This document shows, piece after piece, positions 12,690 to 12,879 of a DNA stretch of 12,879 nt. The stretch covers positions 176,252-189,130 of the forward strand of contig MU646335.1 of assembly GCA_026770585.1 (NCBI GenBank), given 5' to 3'. The notes under the pieces were generated by a model, which saw only the letters and a list, made by a program, of their open reading frames with translations, made no database searches and was not told where the DNA came from. Numbering within the stretch: the stretch's first letter is position 1; every line of letters begins with the position of its first letter. The stretch is from Baffinella frigidus. Lineage: Eukaryota; Cryptophyceae; Cryptomonadales; Baffinellaceae. Position numbers and translations under genes: made by a program.

Positions 12690-12879
12690 AAACCCTCAAC
12701 CCTATACCCTTATCCCTACACCCTGCACCCTTCACCCTTAACCCTACACCCTACACCATACACCCTACACCCTTAACCCTTAACCCTACACCCTAAACCC
12801 CAACCCTAAACCCCAAACCCTACACCATTAACCCTACACCCTACACCCTACACCCTACACCCTGCACCCTACACCCTAC
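12690..12879 (+). repeat. CCCTACA-type repeats to the right edge
   Basis: Mainly CCCTACA and CCCTTAA 7-mers, becoming more regular CCCTACA at the edge. By analogy with the other introns this is intron 3 of the WD40 gene and not a chromosome end. Confidence 0.9.

Noticed and set aside
12690-12879. True chromosome end (telomere)
   Set aside because: The repeats are degenerate and mixed, and the same type fills internal introns. The WD40 gene is still incomplete at this point, so an intron is the simpler reading.

Overview
This is a piece of a nuclear eukaryotic genome, most likely an alga. It holds parts of two plus-strand genes broken into small exons (36-214 bp) joined by GT-AG introns. Most introns are filled with degenerate 7-bp telomere-like repeats (CCCTAAA and variants). 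The plant-type CCCTAAA unit, GC-rich codon third positions and heavy minisatellite load would fit a green alga of the prasinophyte kind. That placement is inference; no marker gene in the window fixes it. I see no bacterial operon, rRNA, tRNA or CRISPR array.

Region 1 (1-176) is a 22-bp minisatellite. Region 2 (194 to about 5.25 kb, perhaps 5.93 kb) is the 3' part of a CRAL-TRIO (Sec14-like) lipid-binding protein gene. Eight exons chain in frame for 618 nt without a stop: the central and C-terminal part of the lipid-binding fold, an acidic linker, then a single hydrophobic membrane-spanning stretch. The N-terminus lies upstream of the window. The 3' end is uncertain; two further candidate exons can close the frame at a TGA at 5930-5932.

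Region 3 (about 5.55-8.6 kb) has no convincing gene. It holds minisatellites and a dense cluster of short palindromic (foldback) elements of two families, A (TACAGGGGTACC ends) and B (TATCCCTTAAG ends), plus an array of small hairpins spaced 42-43 bp apart. A third, nearly perfect foldback (family C) sits in the large Sec14 intron, exactly bracketed by an 18-bp direct repeat. Region 4 (about 8.6-11.0 kb) is a mosaic of dispersed repeats. One family carries TCCTTTAGG-type 9-mers followed by CCCAACATATGCC; another carries CCCAACATRGGCGGACAC, and there is a duplicated block of about 290 bp. Region 5 (11.28 kb to the end) is the start or a middle part of a WD40-repeat gene. Three exons join in frame; the gene runs off the right edge.

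The most striking feature is that many exons are accompanied, inside the flanking intron, by truncated copies of themselves that still carry the splice site. Copies upstream of an exon keep the acceptor and the 5' part; copies downstream keep the 3' part and the donor. This is what tandem duplications spanning exon-intron junctions would produce. In two cases (exons 1 and 7) the copies differ from the exon only at synonymous positions, which argues that some were, or are, under coding selection.
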